DNA from: an uncultured Lachnospiraceae bacterium
Lineage (GTDB): Bacteria > Bacillota_A > Clostridia > Lachnospirales > Lachnospiraceae
Length of the DNA: 64,000 bases
NCBI GenBank assembly: GCA_951801245.1
Contig: CATOMC010000008.1
Span: 26,104 to 90,103 of the forward strand
Direction of reading: 5' to 3'
Position numbers and translations under genes: made by a program. This document shows positions 1 through 8,528 of the stretch, piece after piece (position 1 is the stretch's first letter; every line of letters starts with the position of its first letter). The notes beneath the pieces were generated by a model. That model was not told the origin of the DNA and made no database searches. It saw only the letters and a program-made list of their open reading frames with translations.

Positions 1-380
1 TGTGCCACATGATAGTTCTCTGTCTCCATAAAGCTGTAAATCCTGGCTCTTGAGATGCCTTCCACCAGAACGCGCAGAATATGTCCCGGCAGTTTGCTGA
101 CCTGCTTGATCAATGCAACCGTACCTACATCGTAAAGATCCTCCAATCCCGGATCCTCCTGCGCCGCGTCTTTCTGCGTCACCACTAACAACCTCTGATC
201 TCCGATCATAGCGTGCTCCACAGATTCCATAGAACAATTCCTGCTCAAATCAAAATGGATCACCATCCCCGGCAAAATGGTAAGACCCCTCAGGGTTACC
301 GCCGGGAGGCACGAATCTCCGGGAATCTGCAAAGTTTCTCTATAAATTTCCCTGTTTTGTGTCTGCTCCAAGTTATCCAT
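1..380 (-). CDS. lon: Lon protease, N-terminal part (runs off window)
   Basis: This is the first ~126 residues of ATP-dependent protease Lon, which degrades damaged and regulatory proteins in the cytosol. The frame reads MDNLEQTQNREIYRE, then LRGLTILPGMVIHFDLSR and later LYDVGTVALIKQVSKLPG, the typical Lon substrate-binding N domain. An AAGGAATG ribosome site sits just before the ATG at 380. The ATPase and serine protease domains lie outside the window. The lon-clpX-clpP-tig order on one strand is common in Firmicutes and supports the call. Confidence 0.9.
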   Translation of the reverse strand, partial: MDNLEQTQNREIYRETLQIPGDSCLPAVTLRGLTILPGMVIHFDLSRNCSMESVEHAMIGDQRLLVVTQKDAAQEDPGLEDLYDVGTVALIKQVSKLPGHILRVLVEGISRARIYSFMETENYHVA

Positions 381-458
381 AATCATTCCTTCATTCGTTG
401 TTGTCTCAAAACTTCTCACATGAACCAAACGCCGCCAAGGTTCTGGCGACGTTCTCTT

Positions 459-1715
459 TTACTTTGCCTGCAACAATCTGTCTCTGTAAGTCACGCGGGG
501 CTTATCCTTTCCTTCCACCGCATCCTTCGTCAAAACACACTCCGCTATATTGTCATTCGATGGAATCTCATACATAACATCCATCATAACTTTCTCCATG
601 ATGGAGCGCAGCCCCCTGGCTCCGGTTTTCCTCTCGTAGGCCAGCCGGGCAATTTCTTCCACTGCCTCCTGCTCCACACTCAATTTGACCTCATCGAACT
701 CAAACAACTTCTTATACTGTTTGATCAATGCATTCTTAGGTTCTTTCATGATCCGGATCAATGCCTCCCGGTCCAGGCCCTCCAACGTTACCGTCACAGG
801 AACACGCCCGATAAACTCCGGGATCAGCCCGAATTTCATCAGATCCTGAGGCACCACCTCTTTGAGAATTGCCCCGATCTCTTTACTGCTCTTCTCCGTG
901 ATCTGGGCATTAAATCCGATAGAATGCCTATCCAGGCGTTCCTCCACGATCTTCTCAAGGCCGTCAAAAGCACCGCCGCAGATAAAGAGAATATTGGAAG
1001 TATCAATCTGCAGCATCTCCTGATGAGGATGCTTTCTGCCTCCCTGCGGAGGTACATTAGCCGTTGTCCCTTCGATGATCTTAAGAAGTGCCTGCTGCAC
1101 GCCCTCACCGGACACATCCCTGGTAATGGACACATTTTCGCTCTTCTTGGTAATCTTATCTATCTCATCAATGTAAATAATTCCATACTGTGCCCGGTCA
1201 ATATCATAATCTGCCGCCTGAATCAGTTTTAAAAGGATATTCTCTACATCCTCACCCACATAACCGGCTTCTGTCAGCGTAGTCGCATCCGCAATGGCAA
1301 ACGGCACATTGATAATTTTGGCCAGAGTCTGTGCCAGATAAGTCTTTCCGGAACCGGTCGGGCCTACCATAATGATGTTGCTCTTTTGCAGCTCAACCTC
1401 ATCATCGTCTTTGGGTGCCATTACCCTTTTGTAATGATTGTAGACGGACACGGCCATCACCTTTTTGGCTTCCTCCTGTCCGATTACATAATCATCGAGG
1501 AATCTCTTAATCTGAGCCGGCTTTAAAAGCTTGATCTCCATCTCCTCCACTTCCGGCTCTTCTTCATATTCCTCCTCAATGATGTCAGCGCAGATGTCCA
1601 CGCACTCGTCACAAATATATACTCCCGCCGGACCGGCAATCATCTTCCTGACCTGATCCTGCGTCTTATTGCAAAAGGAACATCTCACTCTGTCATCAGA
1701 ATTCTTTCCCGCCAT
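459..1715 (-). CDS. clpX: ATP-dependent Clp protease ATP-binding subunit ClpX
   Basis: ClpX is the AAA+ unfoldase that feeds substrates into ClpP. The 418-residue protein has the usual ClpX length. It starts with a four-cysteine zinc-binding domain (C12, C15, C35, C38), followed by an acidic linker, Walker A GPTGSGKT near residue 118, Walker B YIDEIDKI, and a ClpP-contacting IGF-type loop region in the large AAA subdomain. It lies directly downstream of clpP on the same strand, with 44 bp between, so the two are probably co-transcribed. Confidence 0.97.
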   Translation of the reverse strand: MAGKNSDDRVRCSFCNKTQDQVRKMIAGPAGVYICDECVDICADIIEEEYEEEPEVEEMEIKLLKPAQIKRFLDDYVIGQEEAKKVMAVSVYNHYKRVMAPKDDDEVELQKSNIIMVGPTGSGKTYLAQTLAKIINVPFAIADATTLTEAGYVGEDVENILLKLIQAADYDIDRAQYGIIYIDEIDKITKKSENVSITRDVSGEGVQQALLKIIEGTTANVPPQGGRKHPHQEMLQIDTSNILFICGGAFDGLEKIVEERLDRHSIGFNAQITEKSSKEIGAILKEVVPQDLMKFGLIPEFIGRVPVTVTLEGLDREALIRIMKEPKNALIKQYKKLFEFDEVKLSVEQEAVEEIARLAYERKTGARGLRSIMEKVMMDVMYEIPSNDNIAECVLTKDAVEGKDKPRVTYRDRLLQAK

Positions 1716-1759
1716 CTTAGTTATCCATGCCTTTCTAGTTAAACTGAAATCAATTACTC

Positions 1760-2356
1760 TTATTTTTCGGTACTGGCATGACTGGTGATGATGCGGTCGA
1801 TCAGACCATAAGAAAGGGCCTCCTCGGCACTCTTCCAGTTATCTCTCTCCGTATCCGCCATAATCACTTCAAAGTCCTGCCCAGTATTCTGCGCCATGAT
1901 CCTCGCCATCTTTTCTTTGGTTGCCAGGATATGCTTCGCAGTAATCTCAATCTCTGTTGCCTGCCCTTGCGCACCGCCTGCCGGCTGATGGATCATGATT
2001 TCCGCGTTGGGGAGTGCCATTCTCTTACCCTTAGTACCGCCGGCAAGCAGGAAAGCTCCCATGCTGGCCGCCATGCCGATACACACAGTAGACACATCAC
2101 ACTTGATAAACTGCATCGTATCGTAAATCGCCATACCGGCTGTGATCACACCACCCGGACTGTTGATATACAAACTGATATCTTTCTCCGGATCCTCTGA
2201 CTCCAGAAAAAGAAGCTGCGCCACAATCACGCTTGCGCTGGCATCATTCACTTCTTCTCCCAGAAAGATGATCCTCTCTTTTAACAGCCGCGAATAAATA
2301 TCGTAAGAACGTTCTCCTTTAGACGTCTGTTCAATGACATAAGGTATTAAAGCCAT
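1760..2356 (-). CDS. clpP: ATP-dependent Clp protease proteolytic subunit ClpP
   Basis: ClpP is the tetradecameric serine peptidase that works with ClpX. The 198-residue length fits the family. The catalytic serine is S98 in [10 protein letters not shown], the histidine is H123 in MIHQPAGG, and the aspartate is in the C-terminal third. The N-terminal [16 protein letters not shown] segment is the mature start typical of Firmicutes. It sits between tig (upstream) and clpX (downstream) on the minus strand. Confidence 0.97.
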   Translation of the reverse strand: MALIPYVIEQTSKGERSYDIYSRLLKERIIFLGEEVNDASASVIVAQLLFLESEDPEKDISLYINSPGGVITAGMAIYDTMQFIKCDVSTVCIGMAASMGAFLLAGGTKGKRMALPNAEIMIHQPAGGAQGQATEIEITAKHILATKEKMARIMAQNTGQDFEVIMADTERDNWKSAEEALSYGLIDRIITSHASTEK

Positions 2357-2421
2357 ATTTTCTCCTCCATTCAGTATAAGGTGGTAAATCCTTTTCCTTC
2401 AGATTATACCACCTTACCTAT

Positions 2422-3717
2422 TTATTTTGCCTTGCTTTCCTTCGCATGATCCGTAATGAACTCGGCTGCTTTTCTGACCGACAGATCCTGCATAATGTTC
2501 TTCTTCTCACGTTCACCCATGAGATCCTTCACCTTGGCAAGTTCCATCTGATATACCTCTGCCATGGTCTCCAGTTCTTTCTCGTAATCTTCCTGCGTCA
2601 CTTCAATGTTCTCAGCTTTCGCAACAGCCTCAAGCACCAATCTGGACTTGATTCGTTCCTCGGCCTGCGGCTTCACTTGCTCTACCATCTTCTGATAGCT
2701 GTTGCCGGTAATCTGGAAATACTGTTCCATGGAGAGTCCCTGCATGGTGATGCGCTGTGCAAATTCATCCACCATCTGTCTCTGCTGGCTTTCGAGCATC
2801 GCCTCCGGAATCTCCATCTCAGAAGCCTCCACTACGGCCTTGATCGCCGCGTCCTCTCTGGCATTCTTAGCGTCCTTCTCCTTCTTTTCCGTCAGGTTCT
2901 TCCTCACATCCTCCCGATACTCAGCCATGGTCTCAAACTCTGACACCTCGCTTGCGAACTCGTCATCCAGTTCCGGCAGTTCCTTTTCTTTAATCTCTTT
3001 GACGGTACATTTGAAGACCGCATCCTTGCCCTGCAGATGCTCCGCCTGATAATCCTCCGGGAATGTCACCTTCACTTCTACTTCCTTGCCGATCTCAGCA
3101 CCCACAAGCTGCTCCTCAAACCCCGGAATAAAAGCGCCGGAGCCAATCGTCAGTGGATAGTCTTCCCCTTTTCCGCCTTCAAATGCCTCGCCGTCCACAA
3201 ATCCCTCAAAATCAAGCGTGGTCATATCCCCATCCTTTACCGGACGGTCTTCTACTACAATATTTCTCGCATTATTCTCACGTTCTCTGTTGATTTCCTG
3301 ATCGATTTCCTCATCTGTCACTTCCGTGTCGATCTTATCGATTTTTACACCTTTGTACTTGCCAAGCTTGACTTCCGGCTTCAATGCCACAGTGGCGGTG
3401 AAGATAAAAGGCTTGCCCGCCTCAATCTGCACTACCTCAATCTTCGGAGATGACACAATGTCCTCCTCACACTCATCCAGCGCCTTGTCGTAGGCATCCG
3501 GAATCAATTCATTGGCGGCATCCTCATAAAACACTTCCTTGCCGTACATCTTCTCCACCATCTTGCGCGGAACCTTACCCTTTCTGAATCCCGGGATGCT
3601 GATCTGGCCTTTCTGCTTCTGGTAAGCCTTCTCAATCGCTTTCTCCAGTTCTTCCGGACCTGCCTCAATGGTAAGTTTCGCCATGTTCTTTTCCAGTTTC
3701 TCCACCTGTAAACTCAT
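2422..3717 (-). CDS. tig: Trigger factor, ribosome-associated chaperone and prolyl isomerase
   Basis: Trigger factor binds the ribosome exit tunnel and folds nascent chains. The 431-residue protein has the ribosome-binding signature PGFRKGKVPRKMV near residue 45, a central FKBP-type isomerase domain (GDMTTLDFEGFVDG) and a long helical C-terminal domain. I place the start at MSLQVEKLEKN because AAGGAGG lies 11 nt upstream of that ATG; a frame extended by seven residues to 3738 has no better site. It is the first gene of the tig-clpP-clpX-lon series. Confidence 0.95.
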   Translation of the reverse strand: MSLQVEKLEKNMAKLTIEAGPEELEKAIEKAYQKQKGQISIPGFRKGKVPRKMVEKMYGKEVFYEDAANELIPDAYDKALDECEEDIVSSPKIEVVQIEAGKPFIFTATVALKPEVKLGKYKGVKIDKIDTEVTDEEIDQEINRERENNARNIVVEDRPVKDGDMTTLDFEGFVDGEAFEGGKGEDYPLTIGSGAFIPGFEEQLVGAEIGKEVEVKVTFPEDYQAEHLQGKDAVFKCTVKEIKEKELPELDDEFASEVSEFETMAEYREDVRKNLTEKKEKDAKNAREDAAIKAVVEASEMEIPEAMLESQQRQMVDEFAQRITMQGLSMEQYFQITGNSYQKMVEQVKPQAEERIKSRLVLEAVAKAENIEVTQEDYEKELETMAEVYQMELAKVKDLMGEREKKNIMQDLSVRKAAEFITDHAKESKAK

Positions 3718-3766
3718 TGTAGTAAGTTCCTCCTTCAATTCCTCTGCAACATATATGTTTTTTATT

Positions 3767-3836
3767 AAAACGTTTCTCCATGCACCCTCTCACAGCACAT
3801 AACGTTTCCAGCCACAGTCATCGAGATATTATAGCA
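3767..3836 (-). promoter_or_regulatory. tig promoter (extended -10) with two AACGTT-centred sites
   Basis: On the minus strand TGCTATAAT (3828-3836) is an extended -10 element. No strong -35 is visible. Downstream of the likely start point are two similar sites, TGGAAACGTTAT (3799-3810) and GAGAAACGTTTT (3767-3778), 32 bp apart. They resemble LacI-family/CcpA operators, but neither is a full match to a known consensus. Confidence 0.5.
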
Positions 3837-3912
3837 TATAGCTGTGGAAAATACTAGCTTTTTTTTGCGAATATCCGTAGCAATGTGCGCCCTTTTCATC
3901 CGTGTCACGCAG

Positions 3913-3952
3913 AAAGACAACCCGCCTGTCTATCACAAACGGATTGTCCTTC
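3913..3952 (-). terminator. Terminator after the spore protein gene
   Basis: On the minus strand AGGACAATCCG pairs with CGGGTTGTCTTT (G-U pairs allowed) across a ~15-nt loop and is followed by T-rich sequence. It lies ~65 bp past the stop of the small acid-soluble spore protein gene. Confidence 0.55.
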
Positions 3953-4016
3953 TTTTACTGCCTTTTCACTTAAAAGCTTTGCGTTTTACATAGATTACTA
4001 CCTAAGCTAAAAGCGC

Positions 4017-4217
4017 TTACTTCATCTGCTCTTCCTGGCTCTTGATCATTCTACGAACCATCTCACCGCCGATGGAACCAGCCTCTTTGGAAGTAAGGTC
4101 GCCATTGTAACCCTCTTTCAGGTTTACACCTAACTCAGACGCAACCTCAGTCTTGAAACGGTCCATAGCTGCTTTTGCTTCAGGAACTTCTACTCTATTC
4201 GTCTTGTTGCTTGCCAT
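4017..4217 (-). CDS. Alpha/beta-type small acid-soluble spore protein
   Basis: These proteins coat DNA in the forespore and protect it against UV and heat. The 66-residue product has both conserved family blocks: KTEVASELGVN, which carries the germination protease GPR site (TE/VASE), and LTSKEAGSIGGEMVRRMI. A strong GGAGGTG ribosome site precedes the ATG. Expression from the forespore factor sigma-G is expected for the family; I could not identify that promoter with confidence. The gene shows that the organism descends from spore formers and probably sporulates. Confidence 0.95.
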   Translation of the reverse strand: MASNKTNRVEVPEAKAAMDRFKTEVASELGVNLKEGYNGDLTSKEAGSIGGEMVRRMIKSQEEQMK

Positions 4218-4269
4218 TTCTTTTCACCTCCGAAATACATTTGAATGTTTTACATTCTTTATCTATATT

Positions 4270-4300
4270 GAGATAAGCGCTCGCTCCCTGCGCTTATCTC
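4270..4300. repeat. Perfect 11-bp inverted repeat
   Basis: GAGATAAGCGC and GCGCTTATCTC flank a 9-nt loop. It lies between the DJ-1 gene stop and the spore protein gene. Neither side has a clear T tract, so it may be a processing or weak termination hairpin. Confidence 0.6.
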
Positions 4301-4399
4301 AGTGACTTACATCCCTGTGATGCGCTTTGGTTTGTTCGCTTATCTTGATGTTAGTATGTTCGGATGGTCAGAAAATATTATGGTAAGTTTTGCTATATT

Positions 4400-4951
4400 T
4401 TAAATTTGAAACACTACCGCATCTGCCATCTGATCGGCAGCATCTTTGTCCTGCAGTTTTTCTAAAATCGCAAGGCCAAAGGCAATGGCTGCGCCCATCC
4501 CTCTGCCCGTGATAATATTGCCGTCCGCAACTGCCGGGATCTGCAGCACTTCCGCGCCTTCCAAATGACCCTCCATAGACGGATAAGAACACGCCTTCTT
4601 TCCTTTCAGATGACCACGATGTCCTAAAATGCTGGGAGCCGCACAGATCGCCGCCACAAGCTTATCTTTTGCCACGAAATCATCTACCTGCTCCATCAGT
4701 TTCTCACAGGCTTCCAGATTTTTCGTGCCCGGCATACCGCCCGGAAGCACCAGTACATCCACACTGTCAAAATCAACTTCTCCAAGAGTCTTATCCATTT
4801 CCACTGTAATATCGTGGGAACCTGTGACCTTTTTTTCATCAGTAATGGAAACCATCTCCACCGTCTCTTTCGCCCTGCGCAGAATATCCACCACCGTCAG
4901 TGCCTCAATCTCCTCATAACCTGTTCCAAAAAATACTGCGATCTTACTCAT
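4400..4951 (-). CDS. DJ-1/PfpI family protein (ThiJ/YajL type)
   Basis: This is a 183-residue single-domain DJ-1 superfamily protein. It has the conserved glutamate in GYEEIEA, the LVLPGGMPG loop and the nucleophile elbow VAAICAAP with C103. Family members act as deglycases, chaperones or redox sensors; the substrate cannot be told from sequence. The start at MSKIAVFFGTGYEE is chosen because AGGAGG lies 10 nt upstream; a 13-residue longer frame has no such site. The protein is probably cytosolic. Confidence 0.88.
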   Translation of the reverse strand: MSKIAVFFGTGYEEIEALTVVDILRRAKETVEMVSITDEKKVTGSHDITVEMDKTLGEVDFDSVDVLVLPGGMPGTKNLEACEKLMEQVDDFVAKDKLVAAICAAPSILGHRGHLKGKKACSYPSMEGHLEGAEVLQIPAVADGNIITGRGMGAAIAFGLAILEKLQDKDAADQMADAVVFQI

Positions 4952-5028
4952 CTTGTTTCTCCTCCTGTCACTAAATAATGATGTTACCATTTATATGTTA
5001 TCATTTCCTGTTCCTTACCATATATTCT

Positions 5029-6384
5029 TTACCGTATTTTCTTCGCCCTTGTTTCCCTTTCCCTGTGCCTGTCCCGGCGCATGACCGCGATTCCGGTCAC
5101 ATCGGCAAGCGCCCAGCCAATAGGGATCGCCCACCAGATCCCAAGCACGCCAATCGCGGGAACTGCCGCCAGTATGTATGCCAAAAGCACTCTTGTACCC
5201 AGCGAAATGATCGTCAGCACCAGCGAAACGCCCGGCCGGTTAATCCCCCGAAAATATCCATAAAGCAGGAACAACACACCGATGCCCACATAAAATGCCC
5301 CTTCAATCCTAAGATATTCCATGCCAATCTCTATGATCTGCGTATCCTGTGCTTTCACAAAAATCAACATCAGATACCTGGCCAGCACAAACACCAGAAC
5401 CGATACCACACCGCAGAAAACCGCCGACACACCAAGCGCCTTTCTGGTTCCCTCCCTGACTCTCTCCTTTTGTCCGGCACCATGATTCTGGGAGATAAAA
5501 ATAGAATAGGCGTTGCCAAACTCCTGCGCCGGCATATAGGCAAAGGTGTCAATCTTGACGGTGGCTGCAAAAGCAGCCATCACCGCCGGGCCAAAGCTGT
5601 TCACCAGACTCTGCACCATCAAAATCCCAAAATTCATGACCGACTGCTGCATACATGTCATGCCGGAATATTTGCAGATTTCCCCCACCGGCTTCTCACC
5701 CTGTGCAAACTCTTTCATGGAAAACCGGAAAAAAGGTTCCCTCTTCCATATATAAATGCCAAGTCCCACACCTGATACTGCCTGGGCGATCACCGTTGCC
5801 CAGGCAGCGCCCTGCAGTCCCCAATGAAGCTGCAGCACAAAAAATAGATCAAGCCCAATATTTAATACCGATGCCACACCCAGAAAATACAGCGGCACCA
5901 CCGAATTTCCAAGAGCCCGCAGCAAAAAGGCAAAATAATTATAAAGAAATATGAACACAATCCCCGTAAAGATGACCACTAGATATTCAACCGTCATCTG
6001 CATCAGCATCTCCGGCGTCCGAAGCAGCCATAAGATCGGGTAACGAAAACACTGCACGGTCACACTGATCACCAGCGCCAGCACACCTATCAGCACAAAA
6101 GAAGTCTGCGCACAGGACTTCACCTTCTGCCTGTCGCCCTTTCCTATATAATAGGAAAAAACAGCCCCGCTTCCCATACACAATCCGATGAGCAAAGAAT
6201 TTAAAAAAGTCATCAATGTATAAGAAGAACCTACCGCCGCCAGTGCATCCGCACCCACATACCGGCCAACCACCCAGGTATCTACTATATTATAACATTG
6301 CTGCAACAAATTCCCCAATATCATTGGCCCTGCAAAGGAAAGCAGGGAACCTGTCACATTGCCTTTGGTCAGATCATGATTCAT
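5029..6384 (-). CDS. MATE family efflux transporter
   Basis: This is a ~451-residue polytopic membrane protein with about twelve hydrophobic segments. The MATE hallmarks are GPMILGNLLQQCYNIVDTWVVGRYVG at the N terminus (quoted in parts: GPMILGNLLQQ, NIVDTWVVG) and a repeated copy of this fold in the second half. MATE proteins export cationic drugs or metabolites using Na+ or H+ gradients; the substrate is unknown. The ATG at 6384 has AAGGAA 8 nt upstream, and a TTG at 6405 would add seven residues. A second MATE gene lies at 47377-48786. Confidence 0.9.
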   Translation of the reverse strand: MNHDLTKGNVTGSLLSFAGPMILGNLLQQCYNIVDTWVVGRYVGADALAAVGSSYTLMTFLNSLLIGLCMGSGAVFSYYIGKGDRQKVKSCAQTSFVLIGVLALVISVTVQCFRYPILWLLRTPEMLMQMTVEYLVVIFTGIVFIFLYNYFAFLLRALGNSVVPLYFLGVASVLNIGLDLFFVLQLHWGLQGAAWATVIAQAVSGVGLGIYIWKREPFFRFSMKEFAQGEKPVGEICKYSGMTCMQQSVMNFGILMVQSLVNSFGPAVMAAFAATVKIDTFAYMPAQEFGNAYSIFISQNHGAGQKERVREGTRKALGVSAVFCGVVSVLVFVLARYLMLIFVKAQDTQIIEIGMEYLRIEGAFYVGIGVLFLLYGYFRGINRPGVSLVLTIISLGTRVLLAYILAAVPAIGVLGIWWAIPIGWALADVTGIAVMRRDRHRERETRAKKIR

Positions 6385-6705
6385 CGTAACAATTTCCTTG
6401 GTCAAAATATCTTTTTTACTTCCTGTTTATTATAACCCGAATCACCCCATCCTTCCAGATTTTTTTGCCACATGCTGTCTGTGCTCTGCAAACGTTGTTT
6501 ATTGTCCGTACCCTCGCCACTAACTGTTCAGGTGTCACTTTCTTTCTAAACATGTAAAAAAGCCCTGAAAATTGATTTCCTTGAATAATATCCACCCCTC
6601 CTTGCACAATCGCCTTAGGAAGTCTATACTACTTACTATGTAAGCCCCGCTTATATTTACTATCAATTATAATAAATTATCAAATAACCGAAAGGAACAC
6701 ATTAC

Positions 6706-7224
6706 ATGGAAATCGAACGCAAATTTACTATCACAAGCCTGCCAGACAACCTGTTATCTTATCCCTGCCACATCATCGAACAGGCCTATCTCAACACTGA
6801 CCCTGTTGTCAGAATCCGCAGACAAGACGACTCCTACTACCTGACCTATAAGGGTAAGGGACTCCTTGCAAGAGAGGAGTACAATCTCCCCTTAAATGAG
6901 GAATCTTACTATCATTTGCGGGAAAAAGCAGACGGAAACATCATTTCAAAAAAACGTTATGTCATACCGATTACCAACCCGAAATTCGATACGACATATG
7001 CGTCATTGGACAAAGAAAATATTGACCAAATTAGTCTATCCGTGGAACTGGATATCTTTGAGGCTCCCTTTGCACCTCTGATCATAGCGGAAGTGGAGTT
7101 CCCCGATAAGGAAATGGCGGAAGCATTTCTCCCTCTTGACTGGTTTAGTCAAGATGTCACAAACGATCCCGCCTACCATAATTCTAATTTAAGTACACGC
7201 TCCGGTGGATTCACGAACCACTAA
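6706..7224 (+). CDS. CYTH domain protein (triphosphate tunnel enzyme family)
   Basis: This 172-residue protein begins MEIERKF, the ExExK signature of the CYTH/triphosphate tunnel fold. Family members hydrolyse inorganic triphosphate or thiamine triphosphate, or make cAMP. Basic residues in VVRIRRQDD and YLTYKGKG and acidic residues in ELDIFE and IAEVEFPDKE fit the tunnel pattern. An AAAGGAA site precedes the ATG. Its last 36 bp overlap the 3' end of the convergent LacI-type regulator gene, so the final ~12 residues (STRSGGFTNH) may be a recent read-through extension. Confidence 0.85.
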   Translation: MEIERKFTITSLPDNLLSYPCHIIEQAYLNTDPVVRIRRQDDSYYLTYKGKGLLAREEYNLPLNEESYYHLREKADGNIISKKRYVIPITNPKFDTTYASLDKENIDQISLSVELDIFEAPFAPLIIAEVEFPDKEMAEAFLPLDWFSQDVTNDPAYHNSNLSTRSGGFTNH

Positions 7225-8223
7225 TTCAGCCGGAAAGATAATCTGCTGATGTTCTTTACGCTCTGCGATCACATCCAACAGAAGACGTATTGTCTTTCTG
7301 GCAATTTCCTCCGCCGGCTGTTTGATCGTCGTCAGCTTGGGATTATAATATTCTCCCATCTCGATACCATCAAACCCGGCCACGGAAATATCTTCCGGAA
7401 TCCGTTTGCCGGCTTCCAACACGGCCCGGCAGACTCCGATCGCCAGTGAGTCCGCCACCGCATAGATCGCTGTGACCTTTTCTCCCGATTCCAACAGCTT
7501 CTTAGCCGTCAGATAACCGTTCTCCATCGAATAGTGTTCAATTTCCTCCTGCACATAACAGATCAACTGCTCCGGCACGGGAAGCTGTCTTTTGGCAAAA
7601 GCTGCCCTATAACCTTCCATACGAAGCCGACCAATAGGGCATTCCGACCGCTCTGTAATCAGAGCAATCTGTCTGTGCCCAAGTCCCAACAGATATTCTG
7701 TCATCTTCTCGCTCTCGACCCGGTCATCTACCGCTATATTAGAAAATTCTACCTTCCCGGCCCGGTCTAAGATATTAACGCCTATCGTACTGAAAATAAA
7801 AGGAACATTCAGCTTCCTTAACTTCTCCTCGGAATGCTCAAACAGTCCTCCCAGAAATACAATGCCCCGCAGTCTCTTCTCTTTCTTAAGCTCCAGTGCA
7901 ACGTCCACCTCGTCCTTCTGCATCTCTACATGCCGGAGCACCAGCGCATATTTATTCCTCTGTGTTTCCTCTTCAATAATCCGTATCATATTACTAAACA
8001 CAGGATTCGTGATACCCTTCACTAACACGGCAATGCACTTGGCATCTGTTCTCTTTAAATTTCTGGCACTGTTATTTGGAATAAAGCCCGTCTCTTCAAT
8101 AACCTGCAAAATCATCTTTCTGGTCTCCGGATTGATATCCGGATGGTTATTCAACGCTCTGGAAACCGTACTGATTCCTACGCCGCACTTTTTTGCGATA
8201 TCTTTAATCGTAATCTCTGCCAT
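7189..8223 (-). CDS. LacI family regulator, probable maltodextrin operon repressor
   Basis: The 344-residue protein has an N-terminal LacI helix-turn-helix (IKDIAKKCGVGISTVSRALN), the hinge helix NNSARNLK and a periplasmic-binding-like sugar domain ending in VVRESTG, a typical family end. It follows malQ in the same direction as the maltodextrin uptake genes, and the 12-bp repeats at the binding-protein promoter (13511-13546) are a plausible target. The ribosome site is GGTGAGGTG. A GGTAACG half-site at 8238-8244 just before the start could allow autoregulation, but this is weak. The sugar effector is inferred from context only. Confidence 0.88.
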   Translation of the reverse strand: MAEITIKDIAKKCGVGISTVSRALNNHPDINPETRKMILQVIEETGFIPNNSARNLKRTDAKCIAVLVKGITNPVFSNMIRIIEEETQRNKYALVLRHVEMQKDEVDVALELKKEKRLRGIVFLGGLFEHSEEKLRKLNVPFIFSTIGVNILDRAGKVEFSNIAVDDRVESEKMTEYLLGLGHRQIALITERSECPIGRLRMEGYRAAFAKRQLPVPEQLICYVQEEIEHYSMENGYLTAKKLLESGEKVTAIYAVADSLAIGVCRAVLEAGKRIPEDISVAGFDGIEMGEYYNPKLTTIKQPAEEIARKTIRLLLDVIAERKEHQQIIFPAELVVRESTGACT

Positions 8224-8321
8224 CTATACACCTCACCCGTTACCTTCCCCCCTTTTTACCCTTTGTATTTTATCATACCACCTTTCCATACCCCAATTCA
8301 ACTCCTTGTTTCACCCAAACA

Positions 8322-8471
8322 CGGACGATACGGCACAGAAACATCCGATGAGCACCCCTTAAAATCCGTCGGCACTTAGCGGCTGTTCTATAGCCGCTTA
8401 TGTGTCCGCTACGGATTTTGCGGAGCGAAAGCGCGGTGCGATTGGATGTTTCTGCGCCGTATCGTCGTCCG
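8322..8471. repeat. 150-bp near-perfect palindrome (long hairpin)
   Basis: The outer arms 8322-8349 and 8441-8471 match as inverted copies with two mismatches and a 3-nt insertion. Inside them, AAAATCCGT and ACGGATTTT pair (with GGCAC/GTGTCC), and the centre AGCGGCT/AGCCGCT closes a small loop. The whole element can fold as one branched hairpin. It fills the gap between malQ and the regulator gene and contains no gene. It could be a palindromic mobile unit, an RNA processing element or a strong terminator. Confidence 0.8.
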
Positions 8472-8528
8472 GAAATCCAAATTATTAACCCCGGTCATCC
8501 CAACCAGCCTGGATTTCCTCTTTATTAC

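Noticed and set aside
213..1232. Long plus-strand open frame opposite clpX
   Set aside because: It lies wholly antisense to a certain gene, has no ribosome site and reads as unstructured Leu/His-rich sequence.
6416..6607. 63-residue frame upstream of the MATE gene
   Set aside because: No ribosome site, no hydrophobic or domain pattern, and it covers the leader of the MATE gene.
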